Origin: Alteromonas sp. 5E99-2
GTDB lineage: Bacteria; Pseudomonadota; Gammaproteobacteria; Enterobacterales; Alteromonadaceae
Direction of reading: 5' to 3'
DNA length: 64,000 nucleotides
Assembly: GCF_017368475.1 (NCBI RefSeq)
Contig: NZ_JAFNJE010000001.1
Location: forward strand, 248,001 to 312,000
The notes beneath the pieces were generated by a model. It did not search any database, had not been told where the DNA came from, and saw nothing but the letters and a program-made list of their open reading frames with translations. Positions 20,732 to 30,018 of the stretch are shown piece after piece; the first letter of the stretch is position 1; each line of letters starts with the position of its first letter. Both the position numbers and the translations under genes were made by a program.

Positions 20732-21160
20732 TTAAATATCCAGTACTTGGGGTTGTTGTGCAGAGTGATTATGCTCAGTACCTGCATAAACTTTCATTTT
20801 GCGGAACATTGCACGGCCTAAAGGACCTTTTGGCAACATACCTTTAACTGCTTTTTCAAGAACCATTTCTGGTTTTGCAGCAATTAGCTTTTCGAAAGTC
20901 GTTTCTTTCAAACCACCTGGATATCCAGAGTGAGCGTAATAGATTTTATTTTTAGCTTTATTGCCTGTAACGCGAACTTTCTCAGCGTTAATAACAATAA
21001 TATAATCACCAGCATCAGTATGCGGTGTATATTCTGGCTTGTGCTTACCACGAAGGCGGTGAGCGATTTCAGAAGCTAGACGACCAAGCGTTTTTTCTGC
21101 GGCATCTACCACATACCAATCGCGCTGTACCGTTTCGGGTTTGGCTACAAAAGTTTTCAT
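20732..21160 (-). CDS. rplM: 50S ribosomal protein L13
   Basis: 142 residues, as in E. coli. Landmarks are [44 protein letters not shown], and [21 protein letters not shown] near the C-terminus. It is an early-assembling 50S protein. In E. coli L13 represses its own mRNA, a role that would act on the leader upstream of this gene. It leads the rplM-rpsI operon. Confidence 0.99.
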   Translation of the reverse strand: MKTFVAKPETVQRDWYVVDAAEKTLGRLASEIAHRLRGKHKPEYTPHTDAGDYIIVINAEKVRVTGNKAKNKIYYAHSGYPGGLKETTFEKLIAAKPEMVLEKAVKGMLPKGPLGRAMFRKMKVYAGTEHNHSAQQPQVLDI

Positions 21161-21312
21161 TTAAAATACTCGAAATTAATTCGTTGTTACTGAGTTAAAA
21201 AATAGTTCCTAACTCGCCAATTTAACGCTGCTTACACCCCTTCGAGTGTGGCTTCGTTGGCTGATACTCAGGGAAATGAGCACAGTCATAACTGGGCAGG
21301 GCGCGAATTATA
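21161..21312 (-). promoter_or_regulatory. rplM promoter and roughly 140-base structured leader
   Basis: A perfect -10 TATAAT (21307-21312 on the minus strand) heads a transcript of about 140 bases before the rplM ATG; the -35 (TTCGCT-like, 16 bp away) is weak. The leader contains a complementary pair, CACTCGAAG with the GGGGTGT region, and a long unpaired A/T run near the start codon. L13 autoregulation through this leader is inferred from the E. coli precedent. The remaining bases 21313-21492 hold no gene; they contain the start region of the divergent lipoprotein gene. Confidence 0.5.
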
Positions 21313-21492
21313 CAGAAATTAATCAAAAAGCGAAGCCCTAAACGCGAGTTTTTTCATCAATTGTATTGCCATTGATGCTAAAGCAGAAAATGAACGCGAA
21401 ATGAACACTAAACACTAGGTATATTATCAAAAATAAGTGTCTGATAAACTCTATGACTTTGTTATCTATAAAATTTTGAAAAAGGAACTTTA

Positions 21493-22023
21493 ATGAAAAA
21501 TGTTATCACAATAGTAGTACTAACTTTCCTGATCTCCGGTTGTACTAGCATTAATTTTAATAAACGCTACAAGAACGCGAACTGGGATACTGTGCTCATT
21601 GCACCACTTACAGGCCCAAATGCACAAATAGTGGACGAAGAAATAGAACATGCCCTTGCTACATCAGATAAAATAACGGTCGTTTCTTCAAACCTTGTGA
21701 AATTAAAATTAAAAGAATTTGCTTTAATGGATGAATACAATACAAACCCAACAGCGGCCATATTACAACTTGCAAAAGAAATGAATGCTGATGGTATTGT
21801 TATCGGCTCAGTTGAAACTCAACCTTCGAAAAGTACAGATCAAATGACCCCTTCTTACTCTTCAATTTATGTAAAGCTACTCGATACAAAAGACATGAGT
21901 ATTGTTTTTTCTAGTCGCCATGAATCACACTCATTCTTTTCAACACCAAAGTCACTGTTACAATACGTAAGCCATAAAACTATTGATGAGCTGGAAAAGG
22001 CCTTGTCTAAGTTAGATAAATAA
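21493..22023 (+). CDS. Predicted lipoprotein of unknown function (CsgG/LpoB-like fold suspected)
   Basis: 176 residues. The N-terminus has a short lysine, a hydrophobic core and lipobox LISGC with Cys17, so a diacylated lipoprotein is expected. The body contains WDTVLIAPL, AKEMNADGIVIGSVE and a C-terminal VSHKTIDELEKAL helix. This pattern, a strand 'vliapl' then 'a...adgvi.G.v', resembles the TolB-N/LpoB/CsgG-like group of nucleotide-free alpha/beta periplasmic lipoproteins, but I cannot name the family. AAGGAAC precedes the ATG. It is a single gene divergent from rplM and convergent with relA, with no operon partner to suggest a role. Confidence 0.8.
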   Translation: MKNVITIVVLTFLISGCTSINFNKRYKNANWDTVLIAPLTGPNAQIVDEEIEHALATSDKITVVSSNLVKLKLKEFALMDEYNTNPTAAILQLAKEMNADGIVIGSVETQPSKSTDQMTPSYSSIYVKLLDTKDMSIVFSSRHESHSFFSTPKSLLQYVSHKTIDELEKALSKLDK

Positions 22024-22036
22024 ATTCACTAATAAC

Positions 22037-22074
22037 GGCGAGTAATTCATCTAATGTCGATAACCCTACTCGCC
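22037..22074. repeat. 8-bp inverted repeat between convergent lipoprotein gene and relA
   Basis: GGCGAGTA (22037-22044) pairs perfectly with TACTCGCC (22067-22074) over a 22-base loop, just before the relA stop codon. No T-run follows on either strand; possible weak bidirectional stop signal. Confidence 0.4.
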
Positions 22075-22077
22075 AAA

Positions 22078-24237
22078 CTAACCTTCTCGTTTGACATCAA
22101 CAATACCTTGAATTTGCCTTAACTTATTCATTACTTTAGATAAAATCGCCGCATTTTTAACTTCTACTGATAATTTAATTGTCGCACTCAATGATTTAGT
22201 GTCACTAAGGCTATTTACCCCTAATAAACCCACATTATCATTAGCAAGAACAGTAGTAATATCTCGAAGAAGGCCGCTTCTATCGCTGCAGAAAATCGCT
22301 AAGGTTGTTTCAAACCCCGCATCTAATTCAACAGACCAATGCACTTCTATTTCTCTTTCTGGCGCTACATGTAGTAAGTGTTGTAATTGATTACAATCTT
22401 CTTTGTGAACACTGACCCCTTTGCCTTGAGTTATATAGCCTAAAATTGCCTCACCAGGTACCGGCTGACAGCAATTCGCTAATTGGCTCATTAAGTGTCC
22501 TACACCTTCAACAACAATACTGTCTTGTTTACTATTGCCTTTGGCTTCGCGCTTCTTACGAGGAATTGTCGGTACTTCAGGTTTTGTAGCGTACTTCTGC
22601 ATTAAGAAGTTCACAACTGATAACACCCTAACATCACCAGCGCCCACTGCTGCATATAAGTCTTGCAGACTATGGAAATTGAATTTCTCTACTGCATCGG
22701 CTGCCAATTTGAATGCCAAATGAGCACGAGATAGCTCTCGTTCCAACAACTCCTTACCCGCAATTTGGTTCTTTTCTTTGTCTTGTTTCTTAAAGAAGGA
22801 ATGGATTGTTGCGCGAGCTCGTGAAGAATGTACATAACCTAACCCTGGGTGCATCCAGTCTCGACTTGGTTGTAATTGCTTACCGGTTAACACTTCTACT
22901 TGGTCACCATTCGCCAATTGATAAGTAAAAGGCACAATCCTGCTATTCACTTTCGCGCCAATACATCTGTGGCCGACATTAGTATGCACGTAATAGGCAA
23001 AATCTAGCGGTGTTGAGCCTTGTGGTAGGTCAATGATGTCGCCTTTGGGTGTAAAAACATAAACCCTATCATCAAACACCTGACTACGTAGTTCTTCAAC
23101 TAAATCGCCATCGCCAGCCACTTCTTCTTGCCACAACAAAATGCGACGTAACCAGTTAATGCGTTCATCAAAACCAGATATTGCGCCAGTTTTATCTTCT
23201 TTGTACTTCCAATGAGCCGCAACACCCAGCTCTGCATCTTGATGCATTTGCTGTGTGCGAATCTGAATTTCAACCGACTTACCCTCTGGCCCCAAAATAA
23301 CCGTATGAATAGATTGATAACCATTGGGTTTGGGTGTTGCAACGTAATCGTCAAACTCTTTTGAAATATGAGTGTAATTAGCATGCACAGCACCAAGAGC
23401 GGCATAACAATCTTGCAATTCATCTGCAATAATACGCATCGCGCGAATATCAAAAAGCTGATCAAAAGACAGGTTTTTTTTCTGCATTTTTTTCCAAATG
23501 CTATAAATGTGCTTAGGTCGTCCATGCACCGCAGCATTGACCCCCTGCCCGTCCATTAATTCTTGAATATCATTAACTATATTGTCTACATAATCAGTAC
23601 GTGCTTGACGCTTCCCGTCGAGTTGCTTAGCAATAGACTTATAGGTTTGTGGGTGTAAATAACGAAAAGACAGGTCTTCCAGTTCCCACTTTAACTGGCC
23701 AATACCGAGCCGGTTTGCCAAGGGGGCGTAAATTGTTGAACATTCTCTGGCTATCATAACCCGAGTCTCTTCATCCGCTTCTTTCGCTAAATGAAGTGCA
23801 CAAATACGCTCCGCCATTTTAATAACAACAGCGCGAGGGTCTTCAACCATAGACAGCAACATACGCCGAATACTGTCTACGTTTTGTTCACTCATTTCGG
23901 TTTGGGAGCGATTTCGCCCATATAGAGTACGAATTGCATCCATTCTTCGCACACCGACAATTAACTGTTTTATATCACTACCAAATGACGAGCCTATATC
24001 GTCTTCAGATAGGTTATGCATTTCACTATAGGGATAAACTAACGCGGCTTGTAAGGTGGTATCGTCCATATTGAGTTCGTGTAAGATCTCAACCATTTCC
24101 TGCCCCACCAACAATATCTCTGGATGATCACTGATAGTTCTGAGTTTACTTCGCGTATTCTCAGACATTGAAAGAGAGGATAACCAATCATTAAATTCAG
24201 GGCGTGTTTCTTGATGAACTGTCCGCGTAGATACCAT
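22078..24237 (-). CDS. relA: RelA, ribosome-associated (p)ppGpp synthetase
   Basis: 719 residues. The N-terminal HD domain (about 30-190) is degenerate: where SpoT has HDVIEDT, this protein reads YPYSEMHN, so hydrolase activity should be absent, as in RelA. The synthetase domain (about 235-360) contains EFDDYVATPKPNGYQSIHT and VEIQIRTQQMHQDAELGVAAHWKYK. TGS (about 395-455, VFTPKGDIIDLPQGSTPLDFA), a conserved-cysteine zinc-finger-like region (ANCCQPVPGEAI) and ACT (about 645-719) follow. It senses uncharged tRNA at the ribosome. It is the last gene of the long minus-strand run; rlmD lies 8 bp upstream, as in E. coli. Confidence 0.97.
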   Translation of the reverse strand: MVSTRTVHQETRPEFNDWLSSLSMSENTRSKLRTISDHPEILLVGQEMVEILHELNMDDTTLQAALVYPYSEMHNLSEDDIGSSFGSDIKQLIVGVRRMDAIRTLYGRNRSQTEMSEQNVDSIRRMLLSMVEDPRAVVIKMAERICALHLAKEADEETRVMIARECSTIYAPLANRLGIGQLKWELEDLSFRYLHPQTYKSIAKQLDGKRQARTDYVDNIVNDIQELMDGQGVNAAVHGRPKHIYSIWKKMQKKNLSFDQLFDIRAMRIIADELQDCYAALGAVHANYTHISKEFDDYVATPKPNGYQSIHTVILGPEGKSVEIQIRTQQMHQDAELGVAAHWKYKEDKTGAISGFDERINWLRRILLWQEEVAGDGDLVEELRSQVFDDRVYVFTPKGDIIDLPQGSTPLDFAYYVHTNVGHRCIGAKVNSRIVPFTYQLANGDQVEVLTGKQLQPSRDWMHPGLGYVHSSRARATIHSFFKKQDKEKNQIAGKELLERELSRAHLAFKLAADAVEKFNFHSLQDLYAAVGAGDVRVLSVVNFLMQKYATKPEVPTIPRKKREAKGNSKQDSIVVEGVGHLMSQLANCCQPVPGEAILGYITQGKGVSVHKEDCNQLQHLLHVAPEREIEVHWSVELDAGFETTLAIFCSDRSGLLRDITTVLANDNVGLLGVNSLSDTKSLSATIKLSVEVKNAAILSKVMNKLRQIQGIVDVKREG

Positions 24238-24245
24238 ATACGTGC

Positions 24246-25589
24246 CTAGCCGTAGGTGAAAACCGAAAATAACTCAGAATGGGGAGTATAAGGAAACATA
24301 TCCATCAACGTAAGCTGTGAAAGTGAATATCCATTATTTAATAGTACCCGAGAGTCACGTAACCATGTTTGAGGGTTGCAAGAAATATACACAATTTTAG
24401 CCACATAATTGTTTGCTAATTGCTCACACACTGCAAACGCCCCTTCCCGCGAGGGGTCTAGGAACACTAGGCTAGGGACATTCTTTAACAAATCAGTAAT
24501 ACTTGAGACTTCATTCAGATTTCTAGCGATAAATTCCGTGTTATCTACGCCATTTTGCTGTGCAACGGCTTGGGCTGTTTGCACCATGGCCTCGCTTCCT
24601 TCGACTCCGATTAACCGCTGTGCTTGCTCTGCTAATTTAAAACTAAAGTTCCCCAAGCCACAAAAAAGCTCTAATACATAATCTAGTTTGTCGTTTTCGA
24701 TAGTCTGAAGAACCAAATCAAGCATTTGTTCATTCACGCTGGCATTCACTTGAATAAAATCCGTCGCGGCGGGCTTGTTCACCGTCTTTGAAGGAAAAAA
24801 ACACGCAATAGATTCATTGTTCGCTACCAAGTTCACTTCAGCGTTTTGCCTTTCCTTGGTATTAATCTCGTCTGCAAATGCTTTCCACCAATTCACTGTA
24901 TCGGAAGAAGCCGAGCGAGTAAATGAGACTGTAACAGACACACAGCCGTTTACTTGCATTAACGTGATGTGTCCAACAAACCGCAGCGCTTTATAGGCAT
25001 CACCTTTTTGCTCGATACGCCTGTGCAACGCAAGCATAATATATTGAAGTTCTGGCTCTAACACTAAGCAGGTGTCAATCCCGACAATCTTTGAGGAACC
25101 TTGGGCTCGAAATCCGACTTTTATCGATTTAGGGTTTCGAGCGTCTACAGCAAGTCGCGCTTTGCGCCTGTAACCTCTGTGCGTTGTTTGTATTGCATCA
25201 CGCCAAGGCAAATTATCTATTTTTAACTTAGATTTAAATTGCTCGTCTAACGCAGACTGTTTAAATGCCAGCATAGCTTTAGGATCACAATATTGAGTTG
25301 TACACCCACCACATTTTTCAAAGTAGCGACAAAATATATCTTGTCTACTTGCATGAGGGTTTTGAATGGATTTAGAAGAAGTAACCTCAGCATTCCAATA
25401 GTCTTTTTTAGCTTGAGTAACGCGTATGTCTAGGGTTTCGTTTAACAATGCACCTTTCACATAAATAGGAGGACGATGTGAGCTACAAACCCCTTCGCCT
25501 TGGGTGCTCATTTTGTCAATCAATACAGACTTAACAAGTTTCTTTTCATTGTTTTTCTTGGTTTTTTGAGCCTTATATATTTGCACCAT
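24246..25589 (-). CDS. rlmD: RlmD, 23S rRNA (uracil-1939-C5)-methyltransferase
   Basis: 447 residues. An N-terminal TRAM domain (about 20-80) is followed by a [4Fe-4S] motif CRYFEKCGGCTTQYC (about 87-101) and a Rossmann SAM-binding domain with VLELFCGLGNFSFKLA and the catalytic cysteine in VYISCNPQTW near residue 404. It methylates U1939 of 23S rRNA. It sits between acpS (2 bp upstream) and relA (8 bp downstream), matching the rlmD-relA order of E. coli. The first 15 Lys-rich residues are not part of TRAM. Confidence 0.95.
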   Translation of the reverse strand: MVQIYKAQKTKKNNEKKLVKSVLIDKMSTQGEGVCSSHRPPIYVKGALLNETLDIRVTQAKKDYWNAEVTSSKSIQNPHASRQDIFCRYFEKCGGCTTQYCDPKAMLAFKQSALDEQFKSKLKIDNLPWRDAIQTTHRGYRRKARLAVDARNPKSIKVGFRAQGSSKIVGIDTCLVLEPELQYIMLALHRRIEQKGDAYKALRFVGHITLMQVNGCVSVTVSFTRSASSDTVNWWKAFADEINTKERQNAEVNLVANNESIACFFPSKTVNKPAATDFIQVNASVNEQMLDLVLQTIENDKLDYVLELFCGLGNFSFKLAEQAQRLIGVEGSEAMVQTAQAVAQQNGVDNTEFIARNLNEVSSITDLLKNVPSLVFLDPSREGAFAVCEQLANNYVAKIVYISCNPQTWLRDSRVLLNNGYSLSQLTLMDMFPYTPHSELFSVFTYG

Positions 25590-25591
25590 AA

Positions 25592-25966
25592 TTAACGACT
25601 TAATATCACCGTAGCAACCGCATAGTGCTGTTCATCTGCAATACTAATCGCGGCATGTGTTGCACCTAGTTCATTGGCTTTATCTAATGCACCAAGAGAA
25701 AAGTGTATTTCCGGTTTGCCGAGTTGGTCATTGCTAATTTCAATATGCTGCCAGCTTATTCCTCGGCCAATCCCAGTACCAAGGGCTTTAACAGCAGCTT
25801 CTTTTGCTGCAAAGCGTTTTGCAAAATACCGAGCAGGCATAGTATGAGTATAAAATACCGAAAGCTCTTTCTCCGTAAGCACTCTTTTCGCCAAACGTGT
25901 GAGTGCATCGCCCTCGCCAATACGCTCAATCTCGACAATATCTGTGCCCAGCCCAACAACGCTCAT
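25592..25966 (-). CDS. acpS: Holo-acyl-carrier-protein synthase AcpS
   Basis: 124 residues. Transfers 4'-phosphopantetheine from CoA to apo-ACP. The metal-binding motif is GLGTDIVEIERI (6-17), and FAKRFAAKEAAVKALGTG is the other family signature. It acts as a trimer in this family. Its ATG overlaps the pdxJ stop by a single base, and rlmD follows 2 bp after its stop, so it is translated from the same mRNA as pdxJ. The order pdxJ-acpS is conserved in most proteobacteria. Confidence 0.96.
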   Translation of the reverse strand: MSVVGLGTDIVEIERIGEGDALTRLAKRVLTEKELSVFYTHTMPARYFAKRFAAKEAAVKALGTGIGRGISWQHIEISNDQLGKPEIHFSLGALDKANELGATHAAISIADEQHYAVATVILSR

Positions 25967-26718
25967 TAGTTAAAAGAAACTCCTGAAAAACGCGCTTCTA
26001 CCATCAGCGCTCTCATATCTTTTACTGCTTGCTCTAAACCCACAAGTGCAGCACGAGCAATAATAGCGTGACCAATATTCAGTTCTTCTAGTTCAGGAAT
26101 AGCCGCAATAGGCTGTACATTGTGATAATGCAGCCCGTGACCTGCGTTCACTTTTAACCCTTTGCTATGAGCATAACGAATGCCTGATTTAAGCCTTTCT
26201 AATTCGCTTGTTTGCGCATCAGTATCTGCCGCATCAGCATATTGCCCAGTATGAATTTCAATATATGGCGCATTGCATTCAACAGCGGCATCTATTTGGG
26301 CCTTGTCGGCATCAATAAACAAGGAAACCAAAATACCTGCTTTCGCCAGTTGTTCACACGCGTGTTTCACTGTTTGAAGCTGACCCACTACGTCTAAGCC
26401 ACCTTCAGTGGTTAACTCTTCTCGTTTTTCTGGTACTAAGCAGCAAAATGTAGGTTTGGTTTTCAGCGCAATGGCAAGCATTTCTTCAGTTACGGCCATT
26501 TCTAAATTCATTCGCGTATCTAGGGTTTGGCGCAGTACCTCTACGTCGCGATCATTAATATGCCGTCTATCTTCTCGCAGATGCACTGTTATACCATCAG
26601 CTCCAGCGCGTTCCGCTATGCCCGCTGCTTGCACTGGATCAGGATAATGGGTTCCTCGTGCATTTCTTAAGGTAGCAATGTGGTCAATATTAACCCCGAG
26701 GTAAATAGGATTAGGCAT
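25966..26718 (-). CDS. pdxJ: Pyridoxine 5'-phosphate synthase PdxJ
   Basis: 250 residues, TIM-barrel. It condenses 1-deoxyxylulose 5-phosphate with 3-amino-2-oxopropyl phosphate to make PNP; the latter is produced via PdxA, whose gene is also in this window at 34571-35554. [22 protein letters not shown] is the N-terminal signature, and [16 protein letters not shown] carries active-site residues. [20 protein letters not shown] ends the barrel. There are 49 bp between recO and pdxJ. Confidence 0.97.
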   Translation of the reverse strand: MPNPIYLGVNIDHIATLRNARGTHYPDPVQAAGIAERAGADGITVHLREDRRHINDRDVEVLRQTLDTRMNLEMAVTEEMLAIALKTKPTFCCLVPEKREELTTEGGLDVVGQLQTVKHACEQLAKAGILVSLFIDADKAQIDAAVECNAPYIEIHTGQYADAADTDAQTSELERLKSGIRYAHSKGLKVNAGHGLHYHNVQPIAAIPELEELNIGHAIIARAALVGLEQAVKDMRALMVEARFSGVSFN

Positions 26719-26767
26719 AACAGGAAATTCTCAAAGTAATAAAAAAGAAAGAAGATAAAAGAGTATA

Positions 26768-27442
26768 TCACGCTCTTTTAAATAACGCCCTGCTGTGAAG
26801 GGGTTTAGAGCCTAAAAATGGATGTAATGCTTGACGACAAATAAGCTTTGCAGTGGCCCGACTTTCATCGTTCCATTCTTCATTTGCTATATCTATTAAA
26901 CTTTGTCCTAAAAACGTATTTTTACCTTTATCAATCGGCACAATACCAATATCGGTATGAAAACAATACCTGTTACCCAACGATAGCGGCTCTCCCTCAC
27001 TTGTCACAGTAATATCGGGTAGAACGCCCAGTTCATCTAAAACACCAAATTCAAAATGCCGTAAAGAAATATCCAATGCGGTCCTGGTAACTAATTGATC
27101 TAAACAATGGATATATCTGTGGTACAAGGTGTCAGCCACCAAACCTTGAGGCAGTACCCGAGTGAGTAATTCATTAATGTAAAAACCACAGTACAAAGCG
27201 TCTCCGGTTAAAGAAATTCGTTTGTCGTTTGCCTCAACATGAGCAAGGGTTTTAAGTTCCGATTTACCGGCAAGTTGCAGCTGCAAAGATTGAAACGGTT
27301 GAAGCAAACTTTTTCTGTCAGATTTGGCTTGCCTCATGCCCCTTACCACAGCGCTAACTCGGCCTTGTTCAAGGGTGAAGAAATCCACAATAACGCTGGT
27401 TTCCCGATAAGGCCTGCGGTGCAATACGACGCCGTTTAACAT
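26768..27442 (-). CDS. recO: DNA repair protein RecO
   Basis: 224 residues, typical of proteobacterial RecO (no zinc-binding cysteines). The N-terminal OB fold (about 1-80) starts LNGVVLHRRPYRETSVIVDFF, with GRVSAVVRGMRQAKS; an alpha-helical C-terminal domain follows with LRHFEFGVLDELG. RecO helps load RecA on SSB-coated DNA in the RecFOR pathway. Its start overlaps the recJ stop by 7 bp, placing both RecFOR-pathway genes in one transcript; in E. coli recO is next to era instead. Confidence 0.93.
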   Translation of the reverse strand: MLNGVVLHRRPYRETSVIVDFFTLEQGRVSAVVRGMRQAKSDRKSLLQPFQSLQLQLAGKSELKTLAHVEANDKRISLTGDALYCGFYINELLTRVLPQGLVADTLYHRYIHCLDQLVTRTALDISLRHFEFGVLDELGVLPDITVTSEGEPLSLGNRYCFHTDIGIVPIDKGKNTFLGQSLIDIANEEWNDESRATAKLICRQALHPFLGSKPLHSRALFKRA

Positions 27443-29157
27443 GGCTCTATATGGTGCACCATTAATTGCAACGAAGTATTATTGCGAAATACATTGATAT
27501 CGGGACTATAAACAGCATGGACTTGCTGAACACTATCATTTGGCCACTGCTGGGTATCCACATTAAATGCAATAGCTTCAATAGGTTGACCTCCGTCGAG
27601 AGCCAAAACCAATTTCAAATGCTGTTCACCTACAATCCGTTGTGAAACAAGATTAAAACGATTATCAAATGCAGGTGCTTCGAAACCTTGCCCAAAGGGC
27701 CCTGCTTGCTTTAATGCTAACGCAAAATCTAACGTATAATCATGAGCCGACAACTCACCGTCAGTCATCAGTGTGCTTTGAGGCTCAATCCCTTTAAAAA
27801 TTTCGCTCAACGTATCGTTAAAGGCCTTGGTAAAAACAGATAGTTGTGACGAATGAATCGATAACCCCGCAGCCATCGCATGACCACCAAATTTATCAAT
27901 AACATTTGGGTAAGCTTTATCTATGGTTTCAAACACATCTCGAATATGAACCCCTGGAATTGAACGTCCAGACCCTTTTAATGTGTCATCATCTTGCCGA
28001 GCAAAGGTTACAGTAGGCCGATTAAACTTTTCCCGTAATCGCCCTGAGACAATACCAATAACCCCTTGGTGAAATGACGAGTCGTATACTGTTAATCCCG
28101 AAGGAACAGCCGATGTTTCAGCAACGAGACGTTCAACGATGACTTCTGCATCTTCACGCATTTCTATTTCAATTTTCTTACGGGACTGATTCAAATCATC
28201 TAATTTGGCGGCCAGTTCACGTGACTGATAGACGTCATCAGATAACAAGCATTCTATGCCTAACGCCATATCTTCAAGGCGACCTGCCGCATTCAGCCGA
28301 GGGCCAATAACAAAACCTAAATCCGAAGCCGTTAAATAGGTTGCAGTGCGGTTAGCGATAGCCATTATTGCAGAAATCCCTGGTCTGCATTTTCCCGCTT
28401 TAATGCGCTGAAGGCCTTGGTGAACAAGAATTCGATTATTTTTATCTAACGGCACTACATCAGCCACAGTGCCTACTGCAACAATATCGAGAAAATCAGC
28501 CATATTAGGCGCGGTAATATTGTGTGTTGAGAACCATTCATCGGATTGCAATGCCGCTTTCAACGCCGACATCAAATAAAACGCCACGCCAACGCCAGCT
28601 AAATTTTTTGATGAAAAATGGCAGTCAGCTTGGTTCGGATTAACGATTGCATCAGCTTCTGGCAAAGTTTCGCCTGGCAAATGGTGGTCGGTAACAATGA
28701 CATCTAATCCCAGTTCTTTGGCTCGTTGAACGCCGTCAAAACAAGCAATACCACTATCTACGGTCACAATGACTTCAGTGCTTTGCTGATGAGCAAGTTC
28801 AACAATTTTAGGGCTCAACCCATAACCAAAATCAAATCGGTTAGGCACCAAATAATCTAGCTGAGTCACTCCCATAGCCCGAAGTGCTAAAATGCACAAA
28901 GCGGTACTGGTTGCGCCATCAGCGTCAAAATCACCGACAATAGTTATTTTTTTATGGTCTTTAATCGCACTAACCAATAGCGCACACGCGGTATCAATGC
29001 CTTTTAAATCTTTAAAATGCAAAAGTCCCCTAGCTGCATTTTCTAATTCAGCAGAAGATTGAATATTCCTAGCGCGGTAAATACGGTCAATAGCGGGGTG
29101 AAGATTGGGGTCGATTACGTCGCCCAAGACAGGGCGACGTTGAATAGAAGGATTCAC
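27436..29157 (-). CDS. recJ: Single-strand-specific 5'-3' exonuclease RecJ
   Basis: 573 residues, close to E. coli RecJ (577). The DHH-family motifs are present: VGDFDADGATST (motif I), VTVDSGIACFDG and DHHLPGETLPEADAIVNPNQ (motif III), followed by the DHHA1 segment with GRSIPGVHIRDVF and DKFGGHAMAAGLS. It degrades 5' single strands in RecFOR repair and mismatch repair. The start is GTG, and the gene begins 7 bp after dsbC; the dsbC-recJ pair is conserved in E. coli. Confidence 0.96.
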   Translation of the reverse strand: MNPSIQRRPVLGDVIDPNLHPAIDRIYRARNIQSSAELENAARGLLHFKDLKGIDTACALLVSAIKDHKKITIVGDFDADGATSTALCILALRAMGVTQLDYLVPNRFDFGYGLSPKIVELAHQQSTEVIVTVDSGIACFDGVQRAKELGLDVIVTDHHLPGETLPEADAIVNPNQADCHFSSKNLAGVGVAFYLMSALKAALQSDEWFSTHNITAPNMADFLDIVAVGTVADVVPLDKNNRILVHQGLQRIKAGKCRPGISAIMAIANRTATYLTASDLGFVIGPRLNAAGRLEDMALGIECLLSDDVYQSRELAAKLDDLNQSRKKIEIEMREDAEVIVERLVAETSAVPSGLTVYDSSFHQGVIGIVSGRLREKFNRPTVTFARQDDDTLKGSGRSIPGVHIRDVFETIDKAYPNVIDKFGGHAMAAGLSIHSSQLSVFTKAFNDTLSEIFKGIEPQSTLMTDGELSAHDYTLDFALALKQAGPFGQGFEAPAFDNRFNLVSQRIVGEQHLKLVLALDGGQPIEAIAFNVDTQQWPNDSVQQVHAVYSPDINVFRNNTSLQLMVHHIEPC

Positions 29158-29164
29158 TCAACAA

Positions 29165-29884
29165 TTAACTCGCGTTTTCTAGCGACAATAAAAGCTGTGG
29201 TGCAGGTTGGTATCCAGGAACTAAGCTGCCATCAGGTAATACAATACTTGGTGTACCGCCCACTCCAACTTTTTGACCAAATAAATATTGCTCTTCTATC
29301 GTATTAGCACAGCTCGAAGACGCTATCTCAGAATCTGATTTTGCATCAGTGAGTGCCTTTTGAGGATTTTCAGCGCACCATACTGAAACCATATTGCTGT
29401 ATGTTGGACTTTGAATACCCGCTCTAGGAAAGGCCATGTAACGCACTGTAATACCTGCGTCATTATAGTCTTGAATTTCATTGTGAAGTTTACGGCAATA
29501 ACCACAAGTAATATCAGTAAAGACCGAAACAACATATTTTTCGTCTTTCGCTTTAAACTCAATCATATCATCTTGAAACTTCTTAACGCCATCGAGTCTT
29601 ATTGACGATAAAGCTAATTCAGTTTCATTTGCCATACCATTATTAGTATTGAAAATACGGGCTTGAAGTAAGTAACCACCATCTTCACTTGCGTAAAAAA
29701 TACCCCGTGCAGTGGTCAGCTGTAACAAACCTTTTACGGGTGCATCGGCAACAGATTCAACATCCCACCCCATGATAGATTCAAACTTATCAATAAGAGC
29801 CTGATGCTGCTCGTCTTCAGCAAAGGACATAAACGAGGCCAATACCATAGTGGCCGATAAAATAGATTTAATGAATGGTTTCAC
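29165..29884 (-). CDS. dsbC: Thiol:disulfide interchange protein DsbC
   Basis: 239 residues from GTG at 29884, chosen because GGAG lies 6 bp upstream; a TTG at 29896 would add four residues. It has a signal peptide (about 1-21), an N-terminal dimerisation domain and a thioredoxin-fold catalytic domain with CGYC (127-130) in VFTDITCGYCRKLH. The second conserved disulfide is in SVWCAENP and ASSSCANTI; the cis-proline loop reads GGTPSIV. It isomerises wrong disulfides in the periplasm, notably relevant to LptD, encoded nearby. First gene of the dsbC-recJ-recO-pdxJ-acpS-rlmD-relA run. Confidence 0.95.
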   Translation of the reverse strand: MKPFIKSILSATMVLASFMSFAEDEQHQALIDKFESIMGWDVESVADAPVKGLLQLTTARGIFYASEDGGYLLQARIFNTNNGMANETELALSSIRLDGVKKFQDDMIEFKAKDEKYVVSVFTDITCGYCRKLHNEIQDYNDAGITVRYMAFPRAGIQSPTYSNMVSVWCAENPQKALTDAKSDSEIASSSCANTIEEQYLFGQKVGVGGTPSIVLPDGSLVPGYQPAPQLLLSLENAS

Positions 29885-30018
29885 ATACTTCTCCAATTCT
29901 GTGTGACATCATACAGACCGAACGATTGAATATTAAGTTTCACTATCAGTAAATCGTTTCTGTAAATAGATAGACACATACTAACTCGTTCGTTGCTTTA
30001 AAATAAACAATTAGATGG

